Assembly: GCF_001682865.1 (NCBI RefSeq)
Contig: NZ_MAQX01000007.1
Location: 222-64,221, forward strand
Source of the DNA: Bacillus sp. FJAT-26390
Lineage (GTDB): Bacteria > Bacillota > Bacilli > Paenibacillales > Paenibacillaceae
Reading direction: 5' to 3'
Length of the DNA: 64,000 nucleotides
The notes beneath the pieces are model-generated. The model was not told the origin of the DNA, ran no database searches, and saw nothing but the letters and a program-made list of their open reading frames with translations. The position numbers and the translations under genes are program-made. Each line of letters opens with the position of its first letter. The first letter of the stretch is position 1. This document shows, in pieces, positions 18,814-29,000 of this stretch.

Positions 18814-19569
18814 ATGACTGAAGAAACGATTCAAGATGAGATGATTGCCGGTAAGCACCCCGTGCTGGAGGCACTTCGTTCCGGACGCGAGATCAATAAA
18901 ATTTGGATTGCCGATGGCGCGCAGAAAACGTTGACGCAGCCCATTGTTGCAGAAGCGAAGAAGTTCGGCATTGTCGTGCAGTTTGTAGACAAGAGAAAGC
19001 TTGACAGCCTCACCCCAGGCGTTACCCATCAGGGAGTTGTCGCTCAAGCGGCAGCTTTTGCCTATGTGGAAGTAGAAGAAATACTTGAACGTGCGAAGCA
19101 GCGTGACGAGGTTCCTTTTATCCTGCTGCTTGATGAAATTGAAGATCCGCATAACTTAGGCTCCATCCTGAGAACGGCTGAATGTACTGGCGTTCATGGC
19201 GTGATCATTCCGAAGAGGCGCTCTGCCGGACTTACGGCTACCGTGCTGAAGACATCAGCCGGCGCTGCCGAGCATGTTCCCGTTGCGCGAGTTACTAATT
19301 TGGCGCAAACGATCGATAAGCTGAAGGAAGCGGGCGTATGGGTTGCAGGCACTGACCTTAGCGCTTCACAGGATGTATATAAGATGAAATTTGATATGCC
19401 GCTAGTGATTGTTATTGGCAATGAGAGCAAAGGGATGGGAAGACTCATTAAGGAGAAATGTGATTTTCTCGTTAAGCTGCCTATGCTTGGCCAATTGAAT
19501 TCATTGAATGCGTCAGTTGCGGCTGGCGTGCTGATGTATGAGGTCGTGCGGCAACGCCGGAGCATGTAG
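18814..19569 (+). CDS. rlmB: RlmB-type 23S rRNA 2'-O-methyltransferase (SPOUT)
   Basis: A TrmH-family methyltransferase predicted to modify a guanosine ribose in 23S rRNA. The 251-aa protein has an N-terminal L30e-like RNA-binding domain (about 1-85) and a SPOUT domain with the knot motifs NLGSILRTAE, VIGNESKGMG and LNSLNASVAAGVLMYE. ATG 18814 follows GAGGAGGG. In the Bacillus order this is yacO, between mrnC and rae1. Confidence 0.92.
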   Translation: MTEETIQDEMIAGKHPVLEALRSGREINKIWIADGAQKTLTQPIVAEAKKFGIVVQFVDKRKLDSLTPGVTHQGVVAQAAAFAYVEVEEILERAKQRDEVPFILLLDEIEDPHNLGSILRTAECTGVHGVIIPKRRSAGLTATVLKTSAGAAEHVPVARVTNLAQTIDKLKEAGVWVAGTDLSASQDVYKMKFDMPLVIVIGNESKGMGRLIKEKCDFLVKLPMLGQLNSLNASVAAGVLMYEVVRQRRSM

Positions 19570-19572
19570 GCC

Positions 19573-20097
19573 ATGAATCGGCGCGACGATATTTTATTGG
19601 TCGATGGGTATAACGTGATTGGCGCTTGGCCGGTTCTCGAGAAGCTGAAGGAGTACGCTCTGGAAGAAGCTCGGGATAAGCTGCTCGACATGCTGGCGGA
19701 CTACCAAGGTTTTACGGGCATGCAAGTATACGTAGTGTTTGATGCGCATCAAGTGCCTGGACTCGGGGCCACTTATCGGCACCACAAGCTGATGATCGTA
19801 TATACGAAAGAAAAGGAAACGGCTGATGAATGTATCGAGCGTCTCTGCTCGGAGCTGTTTGTAAGACGGAGGAACATTTATGTAGCCACGTCTGATCTAG
19901 TGGAGCAGCATGTCGCTTTCGGTAAAGGAGCGCTCCGCGTATCCGCGCGCGAGCTGCTTATCGATATCGGCCAAAACCGCAAAAACATCGAGCAGTCGCT
20001 GCGCGAGGATAAGCCGGGAAAACGCAATTCGGTAGACGCTATCGTCAGCCTTGAGGTTCGAAGCAAGCTCGAAAAGCTTCGCCGTGGAGAGAAATAA
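19573..20097 (+). CDS. rae1: Rae1/YacP, ribosome-dependent mRNA endonuclease
   Basis: The 174-aa protein has the NYN/PIN fold start DILLVDGYNVIGAWP with the catalytic Asp, then VVFDAHQ and the ADECIERL helix. In B. subtilis this family (YacP, renamed Rae1) cleaves mRNA in the ribosomal A site. ATG 19573 lies three bases after the rlmB stop, so co-transcription is likely. The C terminus is basic. Confidence 0.9.
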   Translation: MNRRDDILLVDGYNVIGAWPVLEKLKEYALEEARDKLLDMLADYQGFTGMQVYVVFDAHQVPGLGATYRHHKLMIVYTKEKETADECIERLCSELFVRRRNIYVATSDLVEQHVAFGKGALRVSARELLIDIGQNRKNIEQSLREDKPGKRNSVDAIVSLEVRSKLEKLRRGEK

Positions 20098-20206
20098 TGG
20101 GAATGGGCTTTTCAATGGCTTTGGCAGAAGCGGGACATGTCGCCCCATTCATGCCACAAAGTTACAAAATTGCTATAAAATCGATGGTTTTCGGGTCTCC
20201 GATTGG

Positions 20207-20236
20207 TTGACGGTGTAAGGTTACATAATGTATACT
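20207..20236 (+). promoter_or_regulatory. Putative sigma-A promoter of sigH
   Basis: TTGACG (20207-20212) and TATACT (20231-20236) with an 18-bp spacer. It lies within the 299-nt gap before sigH. Apart from the repeat-like block at 20250-20330, nothing else in the gap is recognisable. Confidence 0.65.
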
Positions 20237-20249
20237 GACTCTATTATTA

Positions 20250-20330
20250 GCGATAAGAACGTGTGGATTTTGCTCGGAATACTTTCTTATCTCTCGACGT
20301 GAAGCGCTGCTGAGCCCAAGCAATTGGGAA
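20250..20330 (-). repeat. Possible degenerate member (E) of the dispersed repeat
   Basis: Read on the minus strand this holds GCGCTTCACGTCGAGAGATAAG and later TTCTTATCGC in the same order as copy D (24917-25013). The left part of the family is not recognisable, so membership is tentative. Confidence 0.4.
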
Positions 20331-20396
20331 CAGTTAGATAGGTTTGCGTGAATACGAATCTAGCGGTGTACGCCTTGCAGGCCGGAGGGATAGTTC

Positions 20397-21047
20397 GTGA
20401 GTATCGACCTCAAAGAATGGAGTACGCTCGAGTATGACAGCAGTACGGACGAGGATATCGTCGAAGCGGTCCGCAATGGCGACAGCATAGCGTTGGAATA
20501 TTTGATTAACAAGTATAAGAACTTTGTGAGAGCCAAAGCGCGCTCGTATTTTCTTATCGGTGCGGATCGTGAAGATATCGTGCAGGAGGGTATGATTGGT
20601 CTTTATAAAGCAATTCGTGATTTTAAAGGGGACAAGCTTGCAAGCTTTAAAGCCTTTGCGGAATTGTGCATAACCAGACAAATTATTACCGCCATCAAAA
20701 CAGCCACGCGTCAGAAACACATCCCGCTTAATTCCTACGTATCGCTCGATAAGCCCATTTATGATGAAGACTCGGATCGCACGCTGCTTGATGTCATTTG
20801 TGGCACGCGAGTATCTGATCCTGAAGAGTTAATCATTAATCAAGAAGAGTTTATTGGCCTAGAAGATAAGATGTCTGAAATATTAAGCGACCTTGAGCGT
20901 AAGGTGCTGATGCTTTATTTGGACGGAAGATCTTATCAGGAGATTGCAGTCGATCTGGATCGGCATGTGAAATCAATAGACAATGCCCTACAACGCGTGA
21001 AGCGCAAGCTTGAACGTTACTTGGAAGTCAGAGACATTAGCGGTTAA
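20397..21047 (+). CDS. sigH: SigH, RNA polymerase sigma-H (sigma-30)
   Basis: Sigma-H directs early sporulation, competence and transition-state genes. The 216-aa sigma-70 family protein has region 2 (ADREDIVQEGMIGLYKAIRD, then the -10 recognition helix through AFAELCITRQIITAI) and region 4 with LSDLERKVLMLYLDGRSYQE and a helix-turn-helix at the end. Start GTG 20397 follows GGAGGG at 20383-20388. It has its own promoter in the upstream gap. Confidence 0.95.
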   Translation: MSIDLKEWSTLEYDSSTDEDIVEAVRNGDSIALEYLINKYKNFVRAKARSYFLIGADREDIVQEGMIGLYKAIRDFKGDKLASFKAFAELCITRQIITAIKTATRQKHIPLNSYVSLDKPIYDEDSDRTLLDVICGTRVSDPEELIINQEEFIGLEDKMSEILSDLERKVLMLYLDGRSYQEIAVDLDRHVKSIDNALQRVKRKLERYLEVRDISG

Positions 21048-21220
21048 CCGCATTTATACGTAAATCGTTTTTAACGAGGACTGTCTTCTATCTGGCGGTG
21101 TCCAGAGGGAATGTACAGTTCTTTTGTTTTAAAAGGGCATAAGTAGACTATACTGATAGGAACGAGCCCGATGTCGCGGTTGTTACCAATTATTCGTAGG
21201 CCAAACACTTATCTTTTACA

Positions 21221-21249
21221 TTGACATCAAAATTGCTGTATGATAAAGT
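21221..21249 (+). promoter_or_regulatory. Promoter of rpmG-secE-nusG
   Basis: Consensus TTGACA (21221-21226), a 17-bp spacer and TAAAGT (21244-21249). The preceding 21048-21220 holds a weak ACAGTTCT/AGGACTGT hairpin that may end sigH, and otherwise nothing recognisable. Confidence 0.7.
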
Positions 21250-21361
21250 GTTTAGGTAGGCCTAAATTCGAAGGTTTTTTTCGTTTTGGCGTTGGAATCA
21301 ATGAACTTTCATATAGAGCTTCATGATTCGTATTTTGTAGCAGTTCGGGAGGTGTAATTCA

Positions 21362-21511
21362 ATGCGGGTAATTATCACGTTGGCATGCACAAACTGCAAA
21401 CAGAGAAACTATGCGAGCAGCAAGAACAAACGCAATCACCCCGACCGCATCGAGTTGAAGAAGTTTTGCAAGTTCTGTAACGAGCAGACTCCTCATCGCG
21501 AGACGAGATAG
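21362..21511 (+). CDS. rpmG: Ribosomal protein bL33
   Basis: A 49-aa protein of the 50S subunit. Cysteines at 9, 12, 36 and 39 (CTNC and CKFC) form the zinc ribbon of the C+ class of L33. The basic middle [15 protein letters not shown] is typical. ATG 21362 has GGGAGGTG upstream. It precedes secE and nusG, as in other bacilli. Confidence 0.95.
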   Translation: MRVIITLACTNCKQRNYASSKNKRNHPDRIELKKFCKFCNEQTPHRETR

Positions 21512-21529
21512 TCAATTGGAGGTGTGAAC

Positions 21530-21739
21530 GTGGCATTTTTGGCTAAACTAAAGCAAAGCTTTGGTACAACGTTTAGTTTTTTTGCCGACAGCTGGGCGGA
21601 ACTTAAGAAGGTTCGCTGGCCAAGCCGTAAAGAGTTGACAAGCTATTCGATCGTGGTTTTGCTAACGATCACGCTTGTAACGATTTACTTCTGGCTTCTT
21701 GACATCGGGATCTCGTCTCTGGTTGAACTCATTGTTTAA
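21530..21739 (+). CDS. secE: SecE, preprotein translocase subunit
   Basis: SecE clamps SecY in the SecYEG channel. The 69-aa single-span form has the amphipathic helix WAELKKVRWPSRKEL followed by one membrane segment (about residues 38-60). GTG 21530 is chosen because GGAGG at 21518-21522 is 7 nt upstream; an upstream GTG at 21524 overlaps that site. Its partner secY lies in the same window. Confidence 0.93.
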   Translation: MAFLAKLKQSFGTTFSFFADSWAELKKVRWPSRKELTSYSIVVLLTITLVTIYFWLLDIGISSLVELIV

Positions 21740-21763
21740 GAAGGGTCCAAAGGTGGATTTGTG

Positions 21764-22297
21764 ATGGAAAAAAGATGGTACGTCGTGCATACCTACTCAG
21801 GTTACGAGAACAAGGTGAAAGCCAATTTGGAGCGCCGTGTTGAATCAATGGGCATGGAAGACAAGATTTTCCGTGTGCTTGTTCCTATGGAAGATGAAGT
21901 GGTAGAGAAGGACGGTAAGAAGAAGACTGTCCAACGTAAAGTCTACCCCGGCTATGTTCTTGTGGAAATGGTTCAAACCGACGATTCTTGGTACGTTGTT
22001 CGAAATACGCCTGGCGTAACTGGATTCGTAGGATCAACAGGTTCCGGTTCAAAACCGATTCCTCTATTGCCAGATGAGGTTGAGCAAATACTCAAGCACA
22101 TGGGCATGGAAGAGCCAAAGCCGAAAATTGAGTTCGATCTGAAGGAAACGGTTCGCGTCAAAGTAGGTCCTTTCGCAGATTTTGTTGGTACAGTAGAAGA
22201 AATTTTGCTGGACAAAGCAAAGTTGAAGGTTCATGTAAACATGTTTGGCAGGGAGACCCCGCTGGAGCTGGATTACACTCAAGTGGAGAAGATATAA
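21764..22297 (+). CDS. nusG: NusG, transcription elongation/termination factor
   Basis: NusG binds RNA polymerase and modulates pausing and coupling to translation. The 177-aa protein starts MEKRWYVVHTYSGYENKVK, the NGN domain, and ends with a KOW domain (VKVGPFADFVGTVEEI). ATG 21764 is 7 nt from AGGTGG; a GTG at 21761 is too close. It follows secE directly. Confidence 0.95.
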   Translation: MEKRWYVVHTYSGYENKVKANLERRVESMGMEDKIFRVLVPMEDEVVEKDGKKKTVQRKVYPGYVLVEMVQTDDSWYVVRNTPGVTGFVGSTGSGSKPIPLLPDEVEQILKHMGMEEPKPKIEFDLKETVRVKVGPFADFVGTVEEILLDKAKLKVHVNMFGRETPLELDYTQVEKI

Positions 22298-22414
22298 TAT
22301 CTGGTTTCCGAACCCATCGGTTTATTCCGGTGGTGGTTTGGACGCGAAGTAACTATGCCCCTTTGGCGGCAAATGTTATTTACGCACGGAATAAAGGGTT
22401 AGGAGGTGTCAGGC

Positions 22415-22840
22415 ATGGCAAAGAAAGTCATCAAGATGGTCAAACTGCAAGTTCCTGCAGGTAAAGCAAACCCAGCGCCGCCGATCGGTCCAGCACTTGG
22501 TCAAGCAGGCGTTAACATTATGGCGTTTTGTAAAGAGTTTAATGCTCGTACAGCAGATCAAGCAGGCTTGATTATTCCAGTCGTTATTACAGTATTTGAA
22601 GACCGTTCGTTTACGTTCGAAACAAAAACGCCGCCGGCAGCAGTATTGCTACGCGTCGCAGCTGGAATCGAAAAAGGTTCAGGCGAGCCGAACAAGAAGA
22701 AGGTCGCTACTGTAAAACGTGACAAAGTTCGCGAAATCGCTGAGCAAAAAATGCCGGATCTTAACGCAGCTTCTGTAGAAGCGGCAATGCGTATGGTTGA
22801 AGGTACTGCTCGCAGCATGGGCGTAACTATTGTTGACTAA
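22415..22840 (+). CDS. rplK: Ribosomal protein uL11
   Basis: L11 forms the GTPase-associated centre with 23S rRNA helix 43/44 and is needed for RelA activation. The 141-aa protein starts [20 protein letters not shown] and contains the proline-rich [18 protein letters not shown] 22415 is chosen over a GTG at 22406 that lies inside the ribosome site AGGAGGTG. The 117-nt gap before it contains a GC-rich stem that might be a leader, unproven. Confidence 0.96.
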   Translation: MAKKVIKMVKLQVPAGKANPAPPIGPALGQAGVNIMAFCKEFNARTADQAGLIIPVVITVFEDRSFTFETKTPPAAVLLRVAAGIEKGSGEPNKKKVATVKRDKVREIAEQKMPDLNAASVEAAMRMVEGTARSMGVTIVD

Positions 22841-22940
22841 TACCGCGAGGTAGCTTGCTTTGCGAAGCTTCGGCTTTCGCGAGTGGGAGGATCATCCTTA
22901 GGAGGATTTTCCGCTACAACCACATAAGGAGGAAATTACA

Positions 22941-23633
22941 ATGGCTAAACAAGGTAAAAAATATGTAGAAGCTGCTAAGCTTATCAACAGCGAAGCAACT
23001 TACGAGCCTTTGGAAGCGATCGAGCTTGTGAAAAAGGCAGCAACAGCTAAATTCGACGAGTCCGTTGAAGTAGCAGTTCGTTTGGGTGTAGACCCGCGTA
23101 AACAAGACCAAGCAGTTCGTGGTGTAGTTGTACTGCCGCACGGTACTGGTAAAACTAAACGCGTTCTCGTTTTCGCAAAAGGCGAAAAAGTGAAAGAAGC
23201 GGAAGCTGCGGGTGCTGATTTTGTCGGCGATGCAGACATGATTAACAAAATCCAACAAGGCTGGTTCGAATTCGACGTTTGCGTCGCAACTCCGGACATG
23301 ATGGCTGAAGTTGGTAAACTTGGACGGATCCTTGGTGGTAAAGGTTTGATGCCTAACCCTAAAGCAGGTACGGTAACGTTTGACGTTGCTAAAGCCGTTC
23401 AAGAAATCAAAGCCGGTAAGATTGAATACCGTCTTGATAAAGCAGGTCAAATCCATGCTCCAATCGGTAAAGTATCTTTCGATGCTGAGAAACTCAACGA
23501 GAACCTCAAGTCATTGATCGACGCACTTAATCGTGCTAAACCGGCTGCTGCAAAAGGTGTTTACCTGAAAAACATTGCCGTTTCTTCGACAATGGGCCCT
23601 GGCGCTCGTGTTTCCACAGCGGTTTATCGCTAA
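22941..23633 (+). CDS. rplA: Ribosomal protein uL1
   Basis: L1 binds the mobile stalk of 23S rRNA and in many bacteria represses its own operon. The 230-aa protein carries the signature [23 protein letters not shown] 22941 follows AAGGAGG. The 100-nt spacer after rplK has short hairpins (for example near 22858-22883) of unknown role. Confidence 0.96.
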   Translation: MAKQGKKYVEAAKLINSEATYEPLEAIELVKKAATAKFDESVEVAVRLGVDPRKQDQAVRGVVVLPHGTGKTKRVLVFAKGEKVKEAEAAGADFVGDADMINKIQQGWFEFDVCVATPDMMAEVGKLGRILGGKGLMPNPKAGTVTFDVAKAVQEIKAGKIEYRLDKAGQIHAPIGKVSFDAEKLNENLKSLIDALNRAKPAAAKGVYLKNIAVSSTMGPGARVSTAVYR

Positions 23634-23662
23634 GAAGAACGGAACTAAATTCGAATACGCAT

Positions 23663-23800
23663 ACCGTAGACAGTAGGTGCCTTTAGGCTTAATTTCCTAC
23701 CGAGGTGTTATGATAAAACGTTTGTGAGCAACATTCGATCCTTTAGGGTTGATGCGCGATAACGACATCATGGCCTTCGCAGTGTCTGCGAAGGCCTTTC
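23663..23800 (+). ncRNA. Ribosomal protein L10 leader with attenuator hairpin
   Basis: The segment CCGTAGACAGTAGGTGCC at 23664-23681 and its downstream pairing TTTCCTACCGAGGT match the L10 leader known upstream of rplJ-rplL in Firmicutes. A 10-bp hairpin at 23772-23796 followed by TTTCTC could act as an attenuator. L10-L12 binding is expected to repress expression (family knowledge). Confidence 0.8.
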
Positions 23801-23868
23801 TCATGCATCGAGGCGTGGAAAGCCCGTCGTAATTAACGGAATGTATACTATTACGGGAGGTGTACAGT

Positions 23869-24372
23869 TTGGCTAACGCAAATATCATCCAAGAGAAACA
23901 AGAGGCAGTTGCCGTAATCGCGGCGAAAATTGCTGCTAGCTCCAGTACAGTTGTAGCTGACTATCGTGGATTGAACGTTGCGCAAGTAACTGAACTTCGG
24001 AAACAACTTCGTGAAGCAGGAATCGAATTCCAAGTTCTTAAAAACTCGCTCGTTCGCCGCGCAACTGAAGGTACGGATTTCGTAGAATTGAACAACATTC
24101 TTACAGGTCCTACTGCAATTGCATTCGGTAAAGAAGACGCTGTTGCTCCAGCTAAAATTTTGAACGATTTTGCTAAGAAGAACGATGCTTTGAAACTTAA
24201 AGGCGGCGTTGTAGAAGGTAAAGTCGTTTCACAAGAAGAGATTAAAGCACTTGCGGAACTTCCGTCCCGCGAAGGTTTGCTTTCTATGCTCCTCAGCGTA
24301 TTGCAAGCTCCAGTGCGCAACTTCGCGCTTGCGGTTAAAGCAGTCGGCGAGAAACAAGAAGCACAAGCTTAA
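23869..24372 (+). CDS. rplJ: Ribosomal protein uL10
   Basis: L10 anchors L7/L12 dimers to the stalk base. The 167-aa protein has the conserved [20 protein letters not shown] and ends [20 protein letters not shown] plus an L12-binding helix. Start TTG 23869 is 8 nt from GGGAGG; a GTG at 23860 is inside that site. It lies behind the L10 leader and before rplL. Confidence 0.95.
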   Translation: MANANIIQEKQEAVAVIAAKIAASSSTVVADYRGLNVAQVTELRKQLREAGIEFQVLKNSLVRRATEGTDFVELNNILTGPTAIAFGKEDAVAPAKILNDFAKKNDALKLKGGVVEGKVVSQEEIKALAELPSREGLLSMLLSVLQAPVRNFALAVKAVGEKQEAQA

Positions 24373-24460
24373 TCAATTACAGTCACTAATTGCATTGAAC
24401 CGGCGAAAGCCGGCTGCATGATAAAACAAAAAAATAAACCATATTCCCGGAGGTATAACC

Positions 24461-24820
24461 ATGTCTAAAGAACAAATCTTAGAAGCGATTAAAGTTATGA
24501 ACGTTCTTGAACTGAACGAGCTAGTTAAAGCAATTGAAGAAGAATTCGGCGTAACTGCAGCAGCTCCAGTAGCAGCAGCAGGTGCTGGCGCAGCTGTTGA
24601 AGCTGAGCAAACTGAATTCGACGTTATCCTTAACGGCGCTGGCGCTTCGAAAATCAACGTAATCAAAGTAGTTCGCGAAATCACAGGTCTTGGCCTGAAA
24701 GAAGCGAAAGACTTGGTTGACAGCGCTCCTAAAGCTGTTAAAGAAAAAGTTGCTAAAGACGAAGCAGAAGCAGTTGCAGCTAAGCTTACTGAAGCTGGCG
24801 CTTCCGTAGAAGTTAAGTAG
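24461..24820 (+). CDS. rplL: Ribosomal protein bL12 (L7/L12)
   Basis: L12 recruits translation factors. The 119-aa protein has the N-terminal dimerisation domain, an Ala-rich hinge ([13 protein letters not shown]) and the C-terminal factor-binding domain with [17 protein letters not shown] 24461 follows GGAGG. A weak terminator-like hairpin follows. Confidence 0.96.
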   Translation: MSKEQILEAIKVMNVLELNELVKAIEEEFGVTAAAPVAAAGAGAAVEAEQTEFDVILNGAGASKINVIKVVREITGLGLKEAKDLVDSAPKAVKEKVAKDEAEAVAAKLTEAGASVEVK

Positions 24821-24872
24821 TATTTTTACAATAAAATAAGCTGATCATGCGACTGAATGATGAATCGGCTGG

Positions 24873-24912
24873 CGAGCCCCTTGAACCGTCAGGTTTCAAG
24901 GGGTTCGTTGTA
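24873..24912 (+). terminator. Possible terminator after rplL
   Basis: Stem 24873-24887 with 24892-24907 (about 14 bp with one bulge). The following tract TTGTATGTT is only weakly T-rich. Confidence 0.55.
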
Positions 24913-24916
24913 TGTT

Positions 24917-25013
24917 AAAGGATAAGAATGTATAAGCGAGTCCTTATACATTCTTATCTTTCAACGCGAAACGCGCCTTTACCGCTGCGATCGGGCGATC
25001 GCTGTATGCGCTT
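24917..25013 (-). repeat. Dispersed intergenic repeat, copy D (inverted)
   Basis: On the minus strand it begins AAGCG, contains GCGCGTTTCGCGTTGAAAGA, and ends in a near-perfect hairpin GATAAGAATGTATAAG-gactcg-CTTATACATTCTTATC. It shares order and blocks with copy A. It lies between the rplL hairpin and the rsmC-like gene. Confidence 0.65.
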
Positions 25014-25044
25014 GTAGCTAAGGAATAACGGGGGGTGATGGATC

Positions 25045-25644
25045 ATGTCAAATCACTATTACTCGCAGAGCCCGGATGTGAAGCATAATCGTCAAATTCA
25101 TGAAGCATCGCTTCGAGGCTTTTCATTTCGTTTTATGACGGATTCTGGCGTATTCTCGAAATCGGGTGTCGATTATGGAAGTCAGGTTTTGATCGACGCA
25201 CTAATGCTGGATGATAAGGCAAAAGTGCTGGATGTCGGCTGCGGTTATGGTCCGATTGGGCTAACATCAGCGAAGCTTGCCCCAAACGGGCTTGTGACGA
25301 TGATTGATATAAACGAGAGAGCGGTGGAGCTTTCACGTGAAAATGCAAAGCTGAATAACATCACGAATGTAACTGTTTTGCAAAGCAATGTATATGAGGC
25401 CGTCAAACATATGAAGTTTGATGCGATCGTTACAAACCCGCCTATTCGGGCGGGCAAGTCGGTGGTTCATCAGATTTTTGAGGAAGGCTATGAACTGCTG
25501 GAGCAAGGCGGAAGCATGTGGGTCGTCATTCAGAAGAAGCAAGGCGCGCCTTCGGCCAAAGCAAAACTCGAGTCATTGTTCAGTGATGTAGAGGAAGTTA
25601 CGAAGGATAAAGGCTACCGGATTTTCCGAGCTGTAAAAGGCTAG
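25045..25644 (+). CDS. RsmC-like class I methyltransferase (YbxB)
   Basis: The 199-aa protein is a SAM-dependent methyltransferase: motif I VLDVGCGYGPIG and the catalytic NPPI motif in DAIVTNPPIRAGK match the RsmC group of 16S rRNA guanine N2-methyltransferases. It is shorter than E. coli RsmC and corresponds to the single-domain YbxB between rplL and rpoB in bacilli. ATG 25045 follows GGGGGGTG. The exact RNA target is inferred. Confidence 0.88.
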   Translation: MSNHYYSQSPDVKHNRQIHEASLRGFSFRFMTDSGVFSKSGVDYGSQVLIDALMLDDKAKVLDVGCGYGPIGLTSAKLAPNGLVTMIDINERAVELSRENAKLNNITNVTVLQSNVYEAVKHMKFDAIVTNPPIRAGKSVVHQIFEEGYELLEQGGSMWVVIQKKQGAPSAKAKLESLFSDVEEVTKDKGYRIFRAVKG

Positions 25645-25698
25645 TTAAATATCTCAAAAGCTGTTTTGAAATTAAGTTTGAAAGTAGAATTATATTTA

Positions 25699-25727
25699 TT
25701 GACTTGACATTTTAGATATGGTAAAAT
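25699..25727 (+). promoter_or_regulatory. Putative rpoB-rpoC promoter
   Basis: TTGACT (25699-25704), a 17-bp spacer and TAAAAT (25722-25727). An extra TATAAT at 25828-25833 lacks a clear -35. The remainder of 25834-26028 shows no gene or recognisable RNA. Confidence 0.6.
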
Positions 25728-25783
25728 TATAAAATGTCAGCATTAAATTGGGCTCGATCTCTTTAGTTAACTAAAATGTCAAG
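25703..25783. repeat. Inverted and palindromic TGACATTTTA motifs upstream of rpoB
   Basis: CTTGACATTTTAG at 25703-25715 and CTAAAATGTCAAG at 25771-25783 are perfect 13-bp inverted repeats. TAAAATGTCA recurs at 25730-25739, and TTTAGTTAACTAAA at 25762-25775 is a 14-bp perfect palindrome. The left arm lies within the putative promoter spacer, an operator-like arrangement. Confidence 0.6.
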
Positions 25784-26028
25784 TGTAAATTTAAAGCGCG
25801 GAATGCATAAGTTTTACACATTTGACGTATAATGTTTACGTTTTGGGCAAAATTATTTGATATGAGACTATCGCGGCCGCGCTGTGATTGGTTAACTGCC
25901 GGAACATGCTCTTTTTTCGAACTATTCGATAAGGGCTTTTCTTTATTTGACTATATAGGCGGCTGGTCCGTCTATGGTGACGCAGTGGATATCGATGCTG
26001 TGATACAGACATGAGGGGTGAGGTTAAG

Positions 26029-29000
26029 TTGGCAGGACAACTTGTTCAGTATGGTCGGCGCGCGCGCAGAAGCTACGCCAGGATCAACGAGGTGCTGGAA
26101 GTCCCGAACCTGATTGAAATCCAACAAAAATCGTATGAGAAGTTTTTGGACAGCGACTTAATTGAGTTGTTCCAAGATATTTCTCCGATTTCGGACTTTA
26201 CGGGCAATCTATCGCTTGAGTTTATCGACTATAGCTTGGGCGAACCGAAATATTCGGTCGATGAATCAAAAGAGCGCGACGTGACGTATGCGGCTCCTTT
26301 ACGCGTTAAGGTACGACTTTTTAATAAGGAGACCGGCGAAGTAAAGGAACAAGAAGTTTTCATGGGTGATTTCCCGCTTATGACAGAGACAGGCACGTTT
26401 ATCATTAACGGGGCCGAGCGTGTCATAGTCAGCCAATTGGTTCGATCCCCGAGTGTGTACTTCAGCACGAAGGTCGATAAGAACGGGAAGAAGAACTACA
26501 CAGCGACGGTTATTCCTAACCGTGGCGCATGGCTAGAGCTTGAAACGGATGCTAAAGATATCATCTACGTTCGTATTGACCGGACCCGGAAAATACCGGT
26601 AACGGTACTTTTGCGTTCGCTCGGATTCGGTACTGACGCTGAGATTCTTGAGCTGCTTGGTCATGATGAGTACATTCGCAACACGTTAGACAAGGACAAC
26701 ACGGATTCAACCGAGAAAGCGCTGATTGAAATTTATGAGCGTCTTCGTCCGGGCGAGCCTCCGACTTTGGATAATGCGAAGAGCTTGCTAGTAGCTCGTT
26801 TCTTTGATCCAAAACGTTATGACTTGGCCAATGTAGGCCGTTACAAAATAAACAAAAAACTACACATCAAGAACCGTTTGTTTAACCAACGGCTTGCGGA
26901 AAATCTAGTTGATCCTACGACTGGCGAAATTATTGCTGAGTCCGGACAAATGATTGACCGTCGTTTGCTTGATGAAATTCTCGAAAAGCTCGAGAAGGAT
27001 GTAGGTTTCAAAACGTATCACGTTGCTAACGGCGTATTGGATGCTGATAGTATTCCACTACAAACGATCAGCGTATTCTCGCCATATGACGAAAGCAAAG
27101 TTATTAAGGTAATTGCCAATGGCATTATTGATAAATCCGTGAAGCATATTACGCCAGCGGATATCATTTCTTCCATTAACTACTTTATTAATTTGCTTCA
27201 TGGCGTAGGCAGCACGGATGATATCGATCACCTCGGTAACCGTCGTCTGCGTTCTGTAGGCGAGCTGCTTCAAAATCAATTCCGTATCGGTTTGTCTCGT
27301 ATGGAGCGCGTTGTGCGCGAGAGAATGTCCATCCAAGACGCGAATGCGATTACGCCTCAGGCGCTAATCAACATTCGTCCGGTCATTGCATCTATAAAAG
27401 AGTTTTTCGGCTCCTCGCAGCTGTCCCAGTTTATGGACCAAACGAATCCGCTTGCTGAGCTCACGCATAAGCGTCGTCTATCAGCACTTGGACCCGGCGG
27501 TTTGACTCGGGAACGCGCGGGCTTCGAAGTCCGTGACGTCCATCACTCCCACTATGGGCGGATGTGTCCGATCGAGACGCCAGAGGGACCGAATATCGGT
27601 TTGATCAACTCCTTGTCATCCTTTGCCCGCATTAACGAATATGGCTTCATTGAAGCGCCGTATCGTTGGGTAGATCCGAAGACGGGAATTGTAACAGAGC
27701 AAATCGCTTACCTAACTGCTGACGAGGAAGATAACTACGTAATCGCGCAAGCGAATGCGAAGCTGACTCCTGATGATAAGTTTGCAGAAGAAAATACGAT
27801 CGTTCGTTACAACAAGCAAGCTGATAACATTTTGACTATGCCAAGCGATCGCGTTGACTACATGGACGTATCTCCTAAGCAGGTAGTATCCGTTGCGACA
27901 GCGTTAATTCCGTTCCTGGAAAACGATGACTCCAACCGTGCCCTCATGGGATCAAACATGCAACGTCAAGCGGTACCGCTACTTATCCCTAGATCACCGC
28001 TCGTTGGTACGGGCATGGAGCACAAAGCTGCGAAAGACTCCGGCGTTTGTATCGTTGCGAAACATGACGGTATTATCGAACGGTCTTCCGCTAATGAAAT
28101 TTGGCTTCGCCGCGTAGAGCAAATTGATGGCAAGCCGGTTACAGGCGACTTGGTAAAACATAAGCTACACAAGTTTATGCGTTCTAACCAAGGAACGTGC
28201 ATCAACCAGCGTCCACTCGTACGCAAAGGCGACGTCATTAAGAAAGGTGATATTCTTGCAGATGGTCCTTCCACTGAAAAGGGCGAATTGGCTCTAGGAC
28301 GCAACGTAGTCGTTGCATTCATGACGTGGGAAGGTTACAACTATGAGGATGCGATCCTGCTTAGTGAGAAGCTTGTGAAAGAGGATGTTTACACATCCAT
28401 TCACATCGAGGAATATGAGTCCGAAGCTCGTGATACGAAGCTTGGACCAGAAGAAATCACTCGCGATATCCCGAATGTCGGCGAAGAAGCTCTTCGCAAC
28501 TTGGATGAGCGCGGAATCATTCGTGTCGGTGCCGAAATCGGCGCAGGCGATATCCTGGTTGGTAAAGTAACGCCGAAGGGCGTAACGGAGCTTACTGCGG
28601 AAGAAAGATTGCTGCACGCTATCTTCGGTGAGAAAGCTCGTGAAGTACGTGATACTTCGCTTCGCGTACCGCATGGTACTGACGGTATCGTTGTAGACGT
28701 GAAAGTATTTACGCGTGAGAATGGCGATGAATTGCCACCTGGCGTTAACCAACTGGTACGTGCCTATATTGCTCAAAAACGGAAAATTTCCGAAGGCGAC
28801 AAAATGGCCGGACGTCATGGTAACAAAGGGGTTATCGCCCGCATCATGCCAGAAGAAGATATGCCTTTCCTACCGGATGGCACACCAGTAGAGGTTGTTC
28901 TTAACCCGCTAGGCGTTCCGTCACGGATGAACATCGGCCAAGCGCTTGAAGTTCACTTGGGTATGGCTTGTAAACATCTCGGCATCCACGCCGCTACGCC

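Noticed and set aside
26011..26028. ATG at 26011 as the rpoB start
   Set aside because: The extra six codons contain the ribosome site for the TTG at 26029, whose protein start matches the family.
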